This document shows positions 1 to 6,431 of a DNA stretch of 24,339 nt, in pieces (the first letter of the stretch is position 1; each line of letters opens with the position of its first letter). Position numbers and translations under genes: made by a program. Origin of the DNA: Clostridia bacterium (GTDB taxonomy: Bacteria; Bacillota; Clostridia; Christensenellales; UBA1242). Below the pieces are notes generated by a model. The model made no database searches. It was not told where the DNA came from and saw only the letters and a program-made list of their open reading frames with translations. Where the stretch lies: NCBI GenBank assembly GCA_017964105.1, contig JAGCSP010000001.1, forward strand, positions 1 through 24,339. The letters run 5' to 3'.

Positions 1-1013
1 CCAACAAGGCGCATTTCTTGGTCAACAATAGGGAGTGCCAAGAAGCCATAGTCGGAAATTTTTCTTGCAACTTCTTCTTGGTCGTCTGTTGTGAATGCAT
101 ACACTGTGTTGTCGTGCATAACATCTACAATTTTCATATTGTCGTCGTTTATCATTAAGTCTTTTGCGGGCACATAACCAATTAAGCGCTTTGTTTTATC
201 TGTAACATAGCATGTGTAAATTGTTTCTTTGTCAATGGCACTTTCTTTAATTTTGCCAAGAGCTTCGCCAATTGTCATATTTGGGCGAAGTGCCACATAT
301 TCAATTGTCATTATGCTTCCGGCGCTATCTTTTGGATATTTTAGTAGTTCATTTAAGCCATCGCGTGTTTCTTTATCTGCTGATTTTAAAAGTCTTTTTA
401 CTACGTTTGCAGGCATTTCTTCCACAAGATCGGCTGTATCATCTAGAAATAAATCATTTACCACATTCTTAATTTCTTTATCGTTTAGTTTGGTAAGCAA
501 TAATTCCTTTGCATCCCTATCCATTTCAACAAATGTATCTGCGGCAAGTGTTTTTGGAAGCAATCTAAATAATACAGGTATATCTTTATCATCTAATTTG
601 CCCAAAATTTCTGCAAGTTCAATGTCGCTAAGGCACTCAGCTATTTTTTTGATGCTAGAATACTTTTTTAATTCTAGCAACTTTTCAATTTCATCTTTTT
701 CTGCAATTCGGCGAATGACGTCTTTTGGCATGTCTTCAAGAAGTTTAAGTGTATCTTCCACAGATATCTTGTTCATCACTCCACGTAAATCCTCGTCGTT
801 TAGTGAGTGTAGAAGTGATTGTTGTAATTTTGAATCTAGTAGTATTACAACATCAGCTAGCAAATCGTTATCTAGATTTTTGCAGAACTCTACTGATGCT
901 TTGTCGTCCACAGATTTTAGTGTATCTACAATTTCAGTAGCTTCCAATTTGTTTGCAACGTCAATTGATTGCTCGTCGTTGTCAATTATTAATTTTAGTA
1001 ATTCTTTGTTCAT
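1..1013 (-). CDS. mgtE: Magnesium transporter MgtE, N-terminal part (runs off left edge)
   Basis: The first 337 residues of an MgtE-type Mg2+ channel are present; the membrane pore domain lies beyond the left edge. The visible part is the cytoplasmic gate. Acidic superhelical repeats cover about residues 1-225. The family hallmark YPKDSAGSIMT follows at 226-236, then CBS domains that sense Mg2+ (e.g. GYVPAKDLM). In most MgtE proteins the SAG motif sits near residue 130; here it is at 230, because the N domain appears twice (residues 28-104 align without gaps to 133-209). The start at 1013 is fixed by an excellent SD, AAAGGAGG (1020-1027). The ATG overlaps the stop of a 28-codon leader ORF (ATGA), so translation is probably coupled. 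Transcribed divergently from glmS. The family assignment is firm. Confidence 0.93.
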   Translation of the reverse strand, partial: MNKELLKLIIDNDEQSIDVANKLEATEIVDTLKSVDDKASVEFCKNLDNDLLADVVILLDSKLQQSLLHSLNDEDLRGVMNKISVEDTLKLLEDMPKDVIRRIAEKDEIEKLLELKKYSSIKKIAECLSDIELAEILGKLDDKDIPVLFRLLPKTLAADTFVEMDRDAKELLLTKLNDKEIKNVVNDLFLDDTADLVEEMPANVVKRLLKSADKETRDGLNELLKYPKDSAGSIMTIEYVALRPNMTIGEALGKIKESAIDKETIYTCYVTDKTKRLIGYVPAKDLMINDDNMKIVDVMHDNTVYAFTTDDQEEVARKISDYGFLALPIVDQEMRLV

Positions 1014-1096
1014 AACAAACCTCCTTTGTAATTTGGCTTGTTATGTTGCACACAAGCCATGTAGTTTAAATACAGATGATATTCAGTTGTTTTCAT
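1010..1096 (-). CDS. 28-residue leader peptide ORF upstream of mgtE
   Basis: A short ORF begins ATG AAA ACA ACT GAA TAT and ends in a TGA that overlaps the mgtE start codon (ATGA). It has a perfect SD, AGGAGG (1106-1111), nine bases before its ATG, and lies about 30 bases downstream of a consensus promoter. The peptide begins MKTTEYHLYLNYMACV and ends YKGGLL. It shows no membrane segment or known motif. Its last codons carry the mgtE SD. An upstream ORF with its own strong SD and a coupled stop is typical of regulatory leaders (compare the Mg2+-responsive leader mgtL of Salmonella mgtA, which is unrelated in sequence). The role in Mg2+ control is inference; the ORF, SD and overlap are seen directly. 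Confidence 0.7.
   Translation of the reverse strand: MKTTEYHLYLNYMACVQHNKPNYKGGLL
1035..1058 (-). promoter_or_regulatory. Hairpin inside the mgtE leader ORF
   Basis: In the mRNA, GGCTTGT (1058-1052) pairs perfectly with ACAAGCC (1041-1035) around a 10-base loop, seven bases before the mgtE SD. The 5' arm can instead pair with ACACAAG (1105-1099), just upstream of the leader start, through CTTGTGT (1056-1050). The two pairings share bases 1052-1056 and exclude each other. A switching role is inferred. Confidence 0.5.
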
Positions 1097-1135
1097 AACT
1101 TGTGTCCTCCTAATTTTAAAAAATTATCTTTTTAA

Positions 1136-1164
1136 ATTATACATATATTGAGACGTGTCGTCAA
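1136..1164 (-). promoter_or_regulatory. Promoter of the leader ORF-mgtE unit
   Basis: A -35 box TTGACG (1164-1159), a 17-bp spacer and a perfect -10 box TATAAT (1141-1136) face mgtE. Transcription should start near 1129, giving a 5' leader of only about 30 bases before the small ORF. That leaves no room for an M-box riboswitch upstream. Confidence 0.8.
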
Positions 1165-1264
1165 TTTGTATTGCATAATTAATTACATTTTTTATTATTA
1201 ATTTTTCACAATTTAACGCGTCTTTTTAGTATATTATATTACTGCGTTTTGTTGGGAGTAGTGT

Positions 1265-3016
1265 ATGTGTGGCCTTGTGGGTGTAATTGGCGATGATAAT
1301 TTAAGAGATGAAATATTTTTAGGGTTACACAAACTTGAATATCGTGGCTACGATAGTGCTGGTATTGGTTATATAGATGGTGGCATTTGCACCATAAAAT
1401 GTGTTGGTGGGGTGGATAAATTGCAAAGTATTACCCATGCAATAAATAGTAAAGTGTGCATTGCACATACACGTTGGGCTACGCATGGGGGACCAAGTGT
1501 TATAAATTGTCATCCACATGTTAGTGCTGGTAAAAGTGTTTGTATTGTGCATAATGGAATAATAGAGAATTGTGATTATTTAAAAAATAAGTACAATATA
1601 AATTGTGTTAGTGATACAGACACAGAAATAGTGGCTACCCTAATAGAAATTAAATACTTAAGAACTAAAGATAAATTGCAGTCAATAAATGAAGTGATAA
1701 ATGAATTAAAAGGTAGCTTTGCATTAGCAATATTATTTGATGGTGATAATAGTATTTATTTTGCAAGAAACATAAGCCCATTGCTTATTGGATTTGGCAA
1801 GGACAAAATGTATTTGTGTAGTGATGTACTTGGAATGCCTAATGCATCAAAGTATATAGATTTACCAAACTTAAGTTATGGTTACATTACACTTAGTGAT
1901 TACAAGGTGTACCATAATGGCAGCATTGCTAATTGTAATATTGTGGATGTTGGCATAGATTATACAAGTGCATCGCTTGGCGATTATCCTCATTATATGC
2001 TAAAAGAAATATATGAAATACCCAAGGTGCTAAAAGATACTATTTCATATTATGTAAAAAATACAAAACTTGTAAATAGAATTAAAGAGTGCGTCCATAG
2101 GATAAATAAAGTGGTACTTATAGCTTGTGGCACAAGCTATCATGCATGTCTCATGGGAGAAAAATTTTTTAATGAAATGGGATACTTGGCATATAGTTGT
2201 ATAGCAAGTGAATTTGTGTACGACAGCATTCCAATTGATAAAAATACTTTATGTATACTTGTAAGTCAAAGTGGAGAAACTGCAGATACAATAAGTGCGC
2301 TAGCCAAGTGTAAAAAAGCACATTGTAAAACATTGTGTATAACAAATGTTGTGTCGTCTACAATTGCAAAAAATTGTAAAATTGTAATGCCAATAAAATG
2401 CGGGCCAGAAATAGCTGTGGCAAGTACTAAAGCATACAATGCACAAGTGCTTGCGATGTACGTGTTACAATATATATTTAAAAACAAAAAGTTGTCAACG
2501 CTTCACACACACATCAACAAATTAATTAAATTATTAGATGTATCTGTTATCGAAAAACAAAGCATTAAATACATAAAACATATACTTTCTGCCAAAAACA
2601 TAATAATGATTGGTAAAAATGCTGATTATGTATCAGCTTTGGAGGCATCTCTAAAATTTAAAGAAATCAGTTATATTTCTAGCACTGCACTTCCATGTGG
2701 AGAATTAAAACATGGCACGCTTGCACTTGTAGATGAAGATACATTGGTAATTGTTTTTGATACAATATCAAAACTGAGAGATAAAACATCTAACATAATT
2801 AGTCAAATTAAAAGTCGGGGTGGTAAGATATTAGTAATATCTAACAAAGAAAACAACGCGGCAAATTATATGATTGCGCTTCCAAACATTAAAGAAAGAT
2901 TTTTGCCACTTGTAAGCGTGATACCTATGCAACTGATTAGTTATAAAACTTGTGTGGCATGTGGTTATAATCCCGACAAGCCAAGAAACTTGGCTAAGTC
3001 GGTTACGGTAGAATAA
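1265..3016 (+). CDS. glmS: Glutamine--fructose-6-phosphate aminotransferase (isomerizing)
   Basis: GlmS converts fructose-6-phosphate and glutamine to glucosamine-6-phosphate and glutamate, the first step towards UDP-GlcNAc and peptidoglycan; it is cytosolic. The protein opens MCGLVGVIG, so Cys2 becomes the N-terminal nucleophile of the glutaminase domain. HTRWATHGG, HNGIIENC and SDTDTE follow as expected. Two SIS sugar-isomerase domains come next: the first has CGTS at 288-291 and SQSGET at 334-339, and the C-terminus is the canonical DKPRNLAKSVTVE. At 583 residues it is slightly shorter than the about 609 of E. coli, through shorter loops. GGGAG (1254-1258) lies six bases before the ATG. 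It is a single-gene unit with its own terminator. No glmS ribozyme fits the short upstream region. Confidence 0.97.
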   Translation: MCGLVGVIGDDNLRDEIFLGLHKLEYRGYDSAGIGYIDGGICTIKCVGGVDKLQSITHAINSKVCIAHTRWATHGGPSVINCHPHVSAGKSVCIVHNGIIENCDYLKNKYNINCVSDTDTEIVATLIEIKYLRTKDKLQSINEVINELKGSFALAILFDGDNSIYFARNISPLLIGFGKDKMYLCSDVLGMPNASKYIDLPNLSYGYITLSDYKVYHNGSIANCNIVDVGIDYTSASLGDYPHYMLKEIYEIPKVLKDTISYYVKNTKLVNRIKECVHRINKVVLIACGTSYHACLMGEKFFNEMGYLAYSCIASEFVYDSIPIDKNTLCILVSQSGETADTISALAKCKKAHCKTLCITNVVSSTIAKNCKIVMPIKCGPEIAVASTKAYNAQVLAMYVLQYIFKNKKLSTLHTHINKLIKLLDVSVIEKQSIKYIKHILSAKNIIMIGKNADYVSALEASLKFKEISYISSTALPCGELKHGTLALVDEDTLVIVFDTISKLRDKTSNIISQIKSRGGKILVISNKENNAANYMIALPNIKERFLPLVSVIPMQLISYKTCVACGYNPDKPRNLAKSVTVE

Positions 3017-3021
3017 AAAAT

Positions 3022-3058
3022 AAGCACCTACTATTCAGCAGGTGTTTCTTGTTTTTTT
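3022..3058 (+). terminator. Terminator of glmS
   Basis: CACCTACT (3025-3032) pairs with AGCAGGTG (3037-3044) around loop ATTC with one A/C mismatch. Flanking A-T and G-T pairs extend the stem, and a T-rich run follows to 3058. The hairpin begins just after the glmS stop. Confidence 0.85.
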
Positions 3059-3165
3059 AACTTTGAGTAATCGAAGTATTTTAATACCGGGTATCCATTT
3101 TAGTATTTCAAAATTTTAGCATATCGCAGAGTGTAACCAAAACGTTATTAAATATTTTGTCAAAA

Positions 3166-3187
3166 AATAAATTAAATTTAATTTATT
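3166..3187. repeat. 22-bp perfect AT palindrome upstream of xfp
   Basis: AATAAATTAAA is followed directly by its reverse complement TTTAATTTATT, with no spacer. It ends 34 bp before the candidate -10 box of xfp. It could be a binding site for a dimeric regulator, or chance in very AT-rich DNA. Confidence 0.4.
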
Positions 3188-3198
3188 CGCTTTTTCGT

Positions 3199-3227
3199 TT
3201 TTCTTATCACGGCAAAATATGTATAAT
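3199..3227 (+). promoter_or_regulatory. Candidate xfp promoter
   Basis: A perfect -10 box TATAAT sits at 3222-3227. The -35 position (3199-3204, TTTTCT) is weak, so activation by a regulator at the upstream palindrome is possible. The inferred 5' UTR is about 23 bases and contains the GGAG SD at 3248-3251. Confidence 0.5.
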
Positions 3228-3256
3228 ATTTGTAGATTAAATTTTTTGGAGATATT

Positions 3257-5608
3257 ATGAAAGATTACTATTCATCAAAAGAATATTTTGAATTGCTCAA
3301 TAAATATTTGAGAGCAGCAAATTATCTTACGGTTGCTCAATTGTATTTAAAAGACAATCCACTACTAAGAAAACCATTGGAGCGCAAACACATAAAAGAT
3401 AGATTGCTAGGTCACTGGGGAACATGTGCTGGTCAAAATTTTGTGTATGCTCATTGTGATAGAGTAATTAAGAAATATGATCAAGATATGATTTTGCTAT
3501 CTGGCCCAGGTCATGGTGGTAATTTCTTTGTATCAAACTGTTACTTGGAAGGCACATATAGTGAGTACTATCCAAAAATTACACAAAATGAAGCAGGACT
3601 CAAAAAACTATGTAAGCAATTTTCATTTCCAGGCGGCATACCAAGCCACGTGGCACCAGAAACTCCTGGGTCTATTCATGAGGGTGGTGAACTAGGTTAT
3701 AGTCTCGCTCATGGATTTGGTGCAGTGCTTGATAATCCAAACTTGATTGCAGCAGTTGTTGTTGGTGACGGTGAGGCAGAAACAGGCCCACTTGCAACTT
3801 CTTGGAATGGCAATAAGTTCATCAGTGCCAAAACTGATGGCGCAGTGTTACCTATACTTCATCTAAATGGTTACAAAATCAATAGTCCTACTGTACTTGC
3901 AAGACTTCCACATCACGAACTAGAAAGTTTATTTGTAGGTTATGGCTACAAGCCATATTTTGTGGAAGGTAACGACCCAGCAGCATTGCATCCAGTAATG
4001 GCAAAAGCTATGGATAGTGCTATTGCAGACATTAAGAAGATTTGGCAAAATGCACGCAAAAAGGGTGTTACAGAGCGTCCAGTGTGGCCAATGATTATTC
4101 TCCGCACTCCAAAGGGTTGGACAGGCCCAAAAGAAGTGGATGGCCAAAAAATAGAAGATTACTTTTTGGCACATCAAATTCCTATTAGTATGAGCGAGCT
4201 AAACCACTTTGATTTGGTAAAAGAATGGTTGGAAAGTTATCATGCCGAAGAATTGTTTGATGAAAAACGCAAACTATTAAAAGAAATTGCAGCAATTTTG
4301 CCTACTGGGGATAAACGCCTTGGTGCTACCCCTTATGCAAATGGTGGCAAACTACTAAAAGAAATTGTTACTCCAGATTTAAAAGATTTGGAAGTAAAAT
4401 TTGATAAACCAGGCACAGTAAAAGTGCAAGATATGCGTGAACTTGGTGGATATATCAAAGAGTTGTTTGAATTGAATAAATACAACAAGAATTATCGCAT
4501 ATTCAGTCCAGACGAAGCAAAAAGTAACAGATTATATCGTGCTTTTGATGTGGAAAATCGTCCATTTGAAGGTGCATTGTTACCAACAGATGACAAACTT
4601 TCTACCGAAGGTAGAATTATGGACGGATACCTATCCGAGCATATGTGTGAAGGCTGGTTGGAAGGATACATTCTTACTGGTCGTCATGGAATGTTTGATA
4701 GTTACGAGGCATTTATGCGCGTAGTAGATAGCATGGTGGCACAACACTGCAAATGGCTAAGGGTATGCAATAGATTAGAGTGGCGTGCACCAATTAGTTC
4801 GCTAAACTTAGTACTTACATCCACCACTTGGCAACAAGACCACAATGGTTACACACACCAAGATACAGGATTTTTGACACATATTGCAGAAAAAGCACCA
4901 GAAGTAACCCACATTTATTTGCCAGCAGATGCAAACATACTTCTTGCTGTGTATGAAAAAGCAACAAAGAGCAAAAATAAGGTAAATGTAATTGCAGCTT
5001 CCAAAAAGTACTCATATCAGTGGTTACATATGGATGAGGCAATCAAGCATGTTGAAAAGGGTGCAAGTGTATGGAATTTTGCTTGTCTTGGCGATAAAAA
5101 TCATCCAGATGTAGTGATTGCCACAGCTGGCGACACACCTACCAAGGAAGCAATTGCAGCATTAAATTACATTCATAAATATTTGCCAAAACTAAATGTG
5201 CGTTTTGTGAACATATGCAATTTGATGACACTAACAAAAGATCATCCAGACGGACTTAGTGATGCTGAATTTGATAAGTTATTTACTGCAGATAAACCAG
5301 TAATATTTAACTTCCATGGTTATGCAGAACTTATCAAAGGCCTTGTGTACGATAGACACAACAAAAACTTCCACGTATTTGGATACAAAGAAGAAGGCAC
5401 AGTAACCACGCCATTTGATATGCGCGTGCGCAATAATATTGATAGATGTCACCTTGTGCTTGAAGTTGCAAATAACGTAAAGATTACACCTGCCGAGAAA
5501 AAGAAAGTAACCGATGCAATGCAAGATATCCTTAATCGACATGATGAGTACATTTGTGAGTATGGTGTAGATATGCCAGAAATAGATGAATGGAAAATAG
5601 AATTTTAA
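3257..5608 (+). CDS. xfp: Xylulose-5-phosphate/fructose-6-phosphate phosphoketolase
   Basis: This thiamine-diphosphate enzyme cleaves xylulose-5-P (and usually fructose-6-P) with phosphate to acetyl phosphate plus glyceraldehyde-3-P or erythrose-4-P. It belongs to the phosphoketolase pathway, and acetate kinase would then yield ATP. The protein has 783 residues, close to the bacterial family length of about 790-825. Seen features: GPGHGG at 83-88, the family signature SFPGGIPSHVAPETPGSIHEG at about 121-141 followed by GELGYSLAHGFGA, the ThDP/Mg2+ motif GDGEAETGP from 170, and TPKGWTGPKEVDG. The ATG at 3257 has GGAG five bases upstream. It stands alone between two terminators, so it is a monocistronic unit. 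Substrate preference between X5P and F6P cannot be told from this reading. Confidence 0.97.
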   Translation: MKDYYSSKEYFELLNKYLRAANYLTVAQLYLKDNPLLRKPLERKHIKDRLLGHWGTCAGQNFVYAHCDRVIKKYDQDMILLSGPGHGGNFFVSNCYLEGTYSEYYPKITQNEAGLKKLCKQFSFPGGIPSHVAPETPGSIHEGGELGYSLAHGFGAVLDNPNLIAAVVVGDGEAETGPLATSWNGNKFISAKTDGAVLPILHLNGYKINSPTVLARLPHHELESLFVGYGYKPYFVEGNDPAALHPVMAKAMDSAIADIKKIWQNARKKGVTERPVWPMIILRTPKGWTGPKEVDGQKIEDYFLAHQIPISMSELNHFDLVKEWLESYHAEELFDEKRKLLKEIAAILPTGDKRLGATPYANGGKLLKEIVTPDLKDLEVKFDKPGTVKVQDMRELGGYIKELFELNKYNKNYRIFSPDEAKSNRLYRAFDVENRPFEGALLPTDDKLSTEGRIMDGYLSEHMCEGWLEGYILTGRHGMFDSYEAFMRVVDSMVAQHCKWLRVCNRLEWRAPISSLNLVLTSTTWQQDHNGYTHQDTGFLTHIAEKAPEVTHIYLPADANILLAVYEKATKSKNKVNVIAASKKYSYQWLHMDEAIKHVEKGASVWNFACLGDKNHPDVVIATAGDTPTKEAIAALNYIHKYLPKLNVRFVNICNLMTLTKDHPDGLSDAEFDKLFTADKPVIFNFHGYAELIKGLVYDRHNKNFHVFGYKEEGTVTTPFDMRVRNNIDRCHLVLEVANNVKITPAEKKKVTDAMQDILNRHDEYICEYGVDMPEIDEWKIEF

Positions 5609-5613
5609 GTCAT

Positions 5614-5650
5614 AAAAAGCACCAATTATGAATAATTGGTGTTTTTATTT
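5614..5650 (+). terminator. Terminator of xfp
   Basis: CACCAATTA (5620-5628) pairs perfectly with TAATTGGTG (5633-5641) around TGAA, with an A-run before and a T-run after. It begins a few bases after the xfp stop. Confidence 0.9.
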
Positions 5651-5692
5651 GTCAAAAAATGTCTTTTTTGATAATATATATATTGTATCAAA
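5649..5692 (+). promoter_or_regulatory. Candidate promoter with overlapping dyad for the 170-residue gene
   Basis: TTGTCA (5649-5654) is 17 bp from TAATAT (5672-5677); an alternative -10 is GATAAT at 5670-5675. An inverted repeat, TTTGATA (5667-5673) and TATCAAA (5686-5692), separated by 12 bp, covers the -10 region and the probable start site. This is where a repressor dimer would bind. Operator function is inference. Confidence 0.4.
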
Positions 5693-5704
5693 GGGGCGAT
5701 TTTT

Positions 5705-6217
5705 ATGAAAGAAAGTAGAAAACATTTTGTTCAATGGATAGCACTTGGTTTATCACTAGCAGTAGTAGCTGCATTTTTTGTATTATTATTTACAACTGTT
5801 ACTGTTCCATATAGAAAAGCTACATATTGGCATGAAGAAGAACAGGGTAATAATTTAGTTAGAGTAGAATTTGAGTTTTTAGATAGCAAAAAAGCTGAAA
5901 CAAGATTGTATGTAAATGGTGAATTAATATTTTCCAATAAAGGCGATTTCAAAGTAGAGAACGGTGTATTATTTGCAAAAAGCGAAGATGAAACCGAATT
6001 CGAAGAGATTGGTGCAGTTAATTCTAGTCAATTAGAGGTTATTGATGAAGAAATTACACTCACTTGCCCAAGCACACACACCTACAAAGTACTTTGCATC
6101 GTATTTATTTCCACATTTGGTGCAATTATGCTAGGCAGTGTGGCATGGATCATATTTGATAAATGTGGTAGCAAAATTGTACTTACCGAAGCAAAGGACG
6201 AAGAAGAAACAAAATAA
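5705..6217 (+). CDS. Small membrane protein with two transmembrane helices, unknown function
   Basis: The family is not recognised. The 170-residue protein has one hydrophobic helix at about residues 12-34 and a second at about 126-150 (e.g. VFISTFGAIMLGSVAWIIF). Between them is a polar, beta-rich stretch of about 90 residues, rich in Glu and Lys, that includes RLYVNGELIFSN. The likely topology is a short inner N-terminus, an exposed middle domain, and an acidic inner tail ending in DEEETK. SD AAAGGGG (5690-5696) is eight bases before the ATG. It is its own unit, bounded by terminators on both sides, and lies just upstream of the exporter locus; the 141-residue gene at 10386 is another small membrane-anchored protein nearby. 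A functional link is not shown. Confidence 0.8.
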   Translation: MKESRKHFVQWIALGLSLAVVAAFFVLLFTTVTVPYRKATYWHEEEQGNNLVRVEFEFLDSKKAETRLYVNGELIFSNKGDFKVENGVLFAKSEDETEFEEIGAVNSSQLEVIDEEITLTCPSTHTYKVLCIVFISTFGAIMLGSVAWIIFDKCGSKIVLTEAKDEEETK

Positions 6218-6224
6218 TTAACAT

Positions 6225-6251
6225 AAAAGACACTTATTTAGTGTCTTTTTT
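6225..6251 (+). terminator. Terminator after the 170-residue gene
   Basis: GACACT (6229-6234) pairs with AGTGTC (6240-6245) around TATTT. Flanking A4/T4 extends the stem and a T-run follows. Confidence 0.88.
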
Positions 6252-6335
6252 GTTCTTGTAATGTGTAAAATCAAAACATTTTCATATACTAAACAAAAAT
6301 ATTTCAAAATATCTTTTGTCACATCTTGGTAAAAT

Positions 6336-6364
6336 TTGTCAAATTTGCAAATATTATGTATAAT
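6336..6364 (+). promoter_or_regulatory. Promoter of the ABC exporter locus
   Basis: TTGTCA (6336-6341), exactly 17 bp, and TATAAT (6359-6364) form a near-consensus promoter. Transcription should start near 6371, leaving about 60 bases of 5' UTR before the first gene. Confidence 0.75.
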
Positions 6365-6384
6365 ATAATTGTTTATTATATTGA

Positions 6385-6413
6385 CTAATTCTAATTTGGA
6401 ACTTAATTAGGAG
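6385..6413 (+). promoter_or_regulatory. 5' UTR hairpin touching the SD of gene 6432
   Basis: CTAATT (6385-6390) can pair with AATTAG (6405-6410), burying the first bases of the only good SD, AGGAG (6409-6413). That SD is 18 bases from the ATG at 6432, much longer than usual. Translation may be weak or controlled; the hairpin is short and AT-rich. Confidence 0.35.
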
Positions 6414-6431
6414 CATAAGCAAAATATAAAT

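Noticed and set aside
229..1098. 289-codon open frame on the plus strand
   Set aside because: It is the antisense shadow of mgtE: serine/phenylalanine-rich low-complexity protein, no SD, while the opposite strand encodes a clear MgtE.
1112..1264. glmS ribozyme or M-box riboswitch in the mgtE-glmS intergenic region
   Set aside because: The region is too short and AT-rich. The mgtE promoter leaves about 30 bases of leader, and only about 65 bases lie between the AT-rich promoter zone and the glmS ATG; no conserved core was seen.
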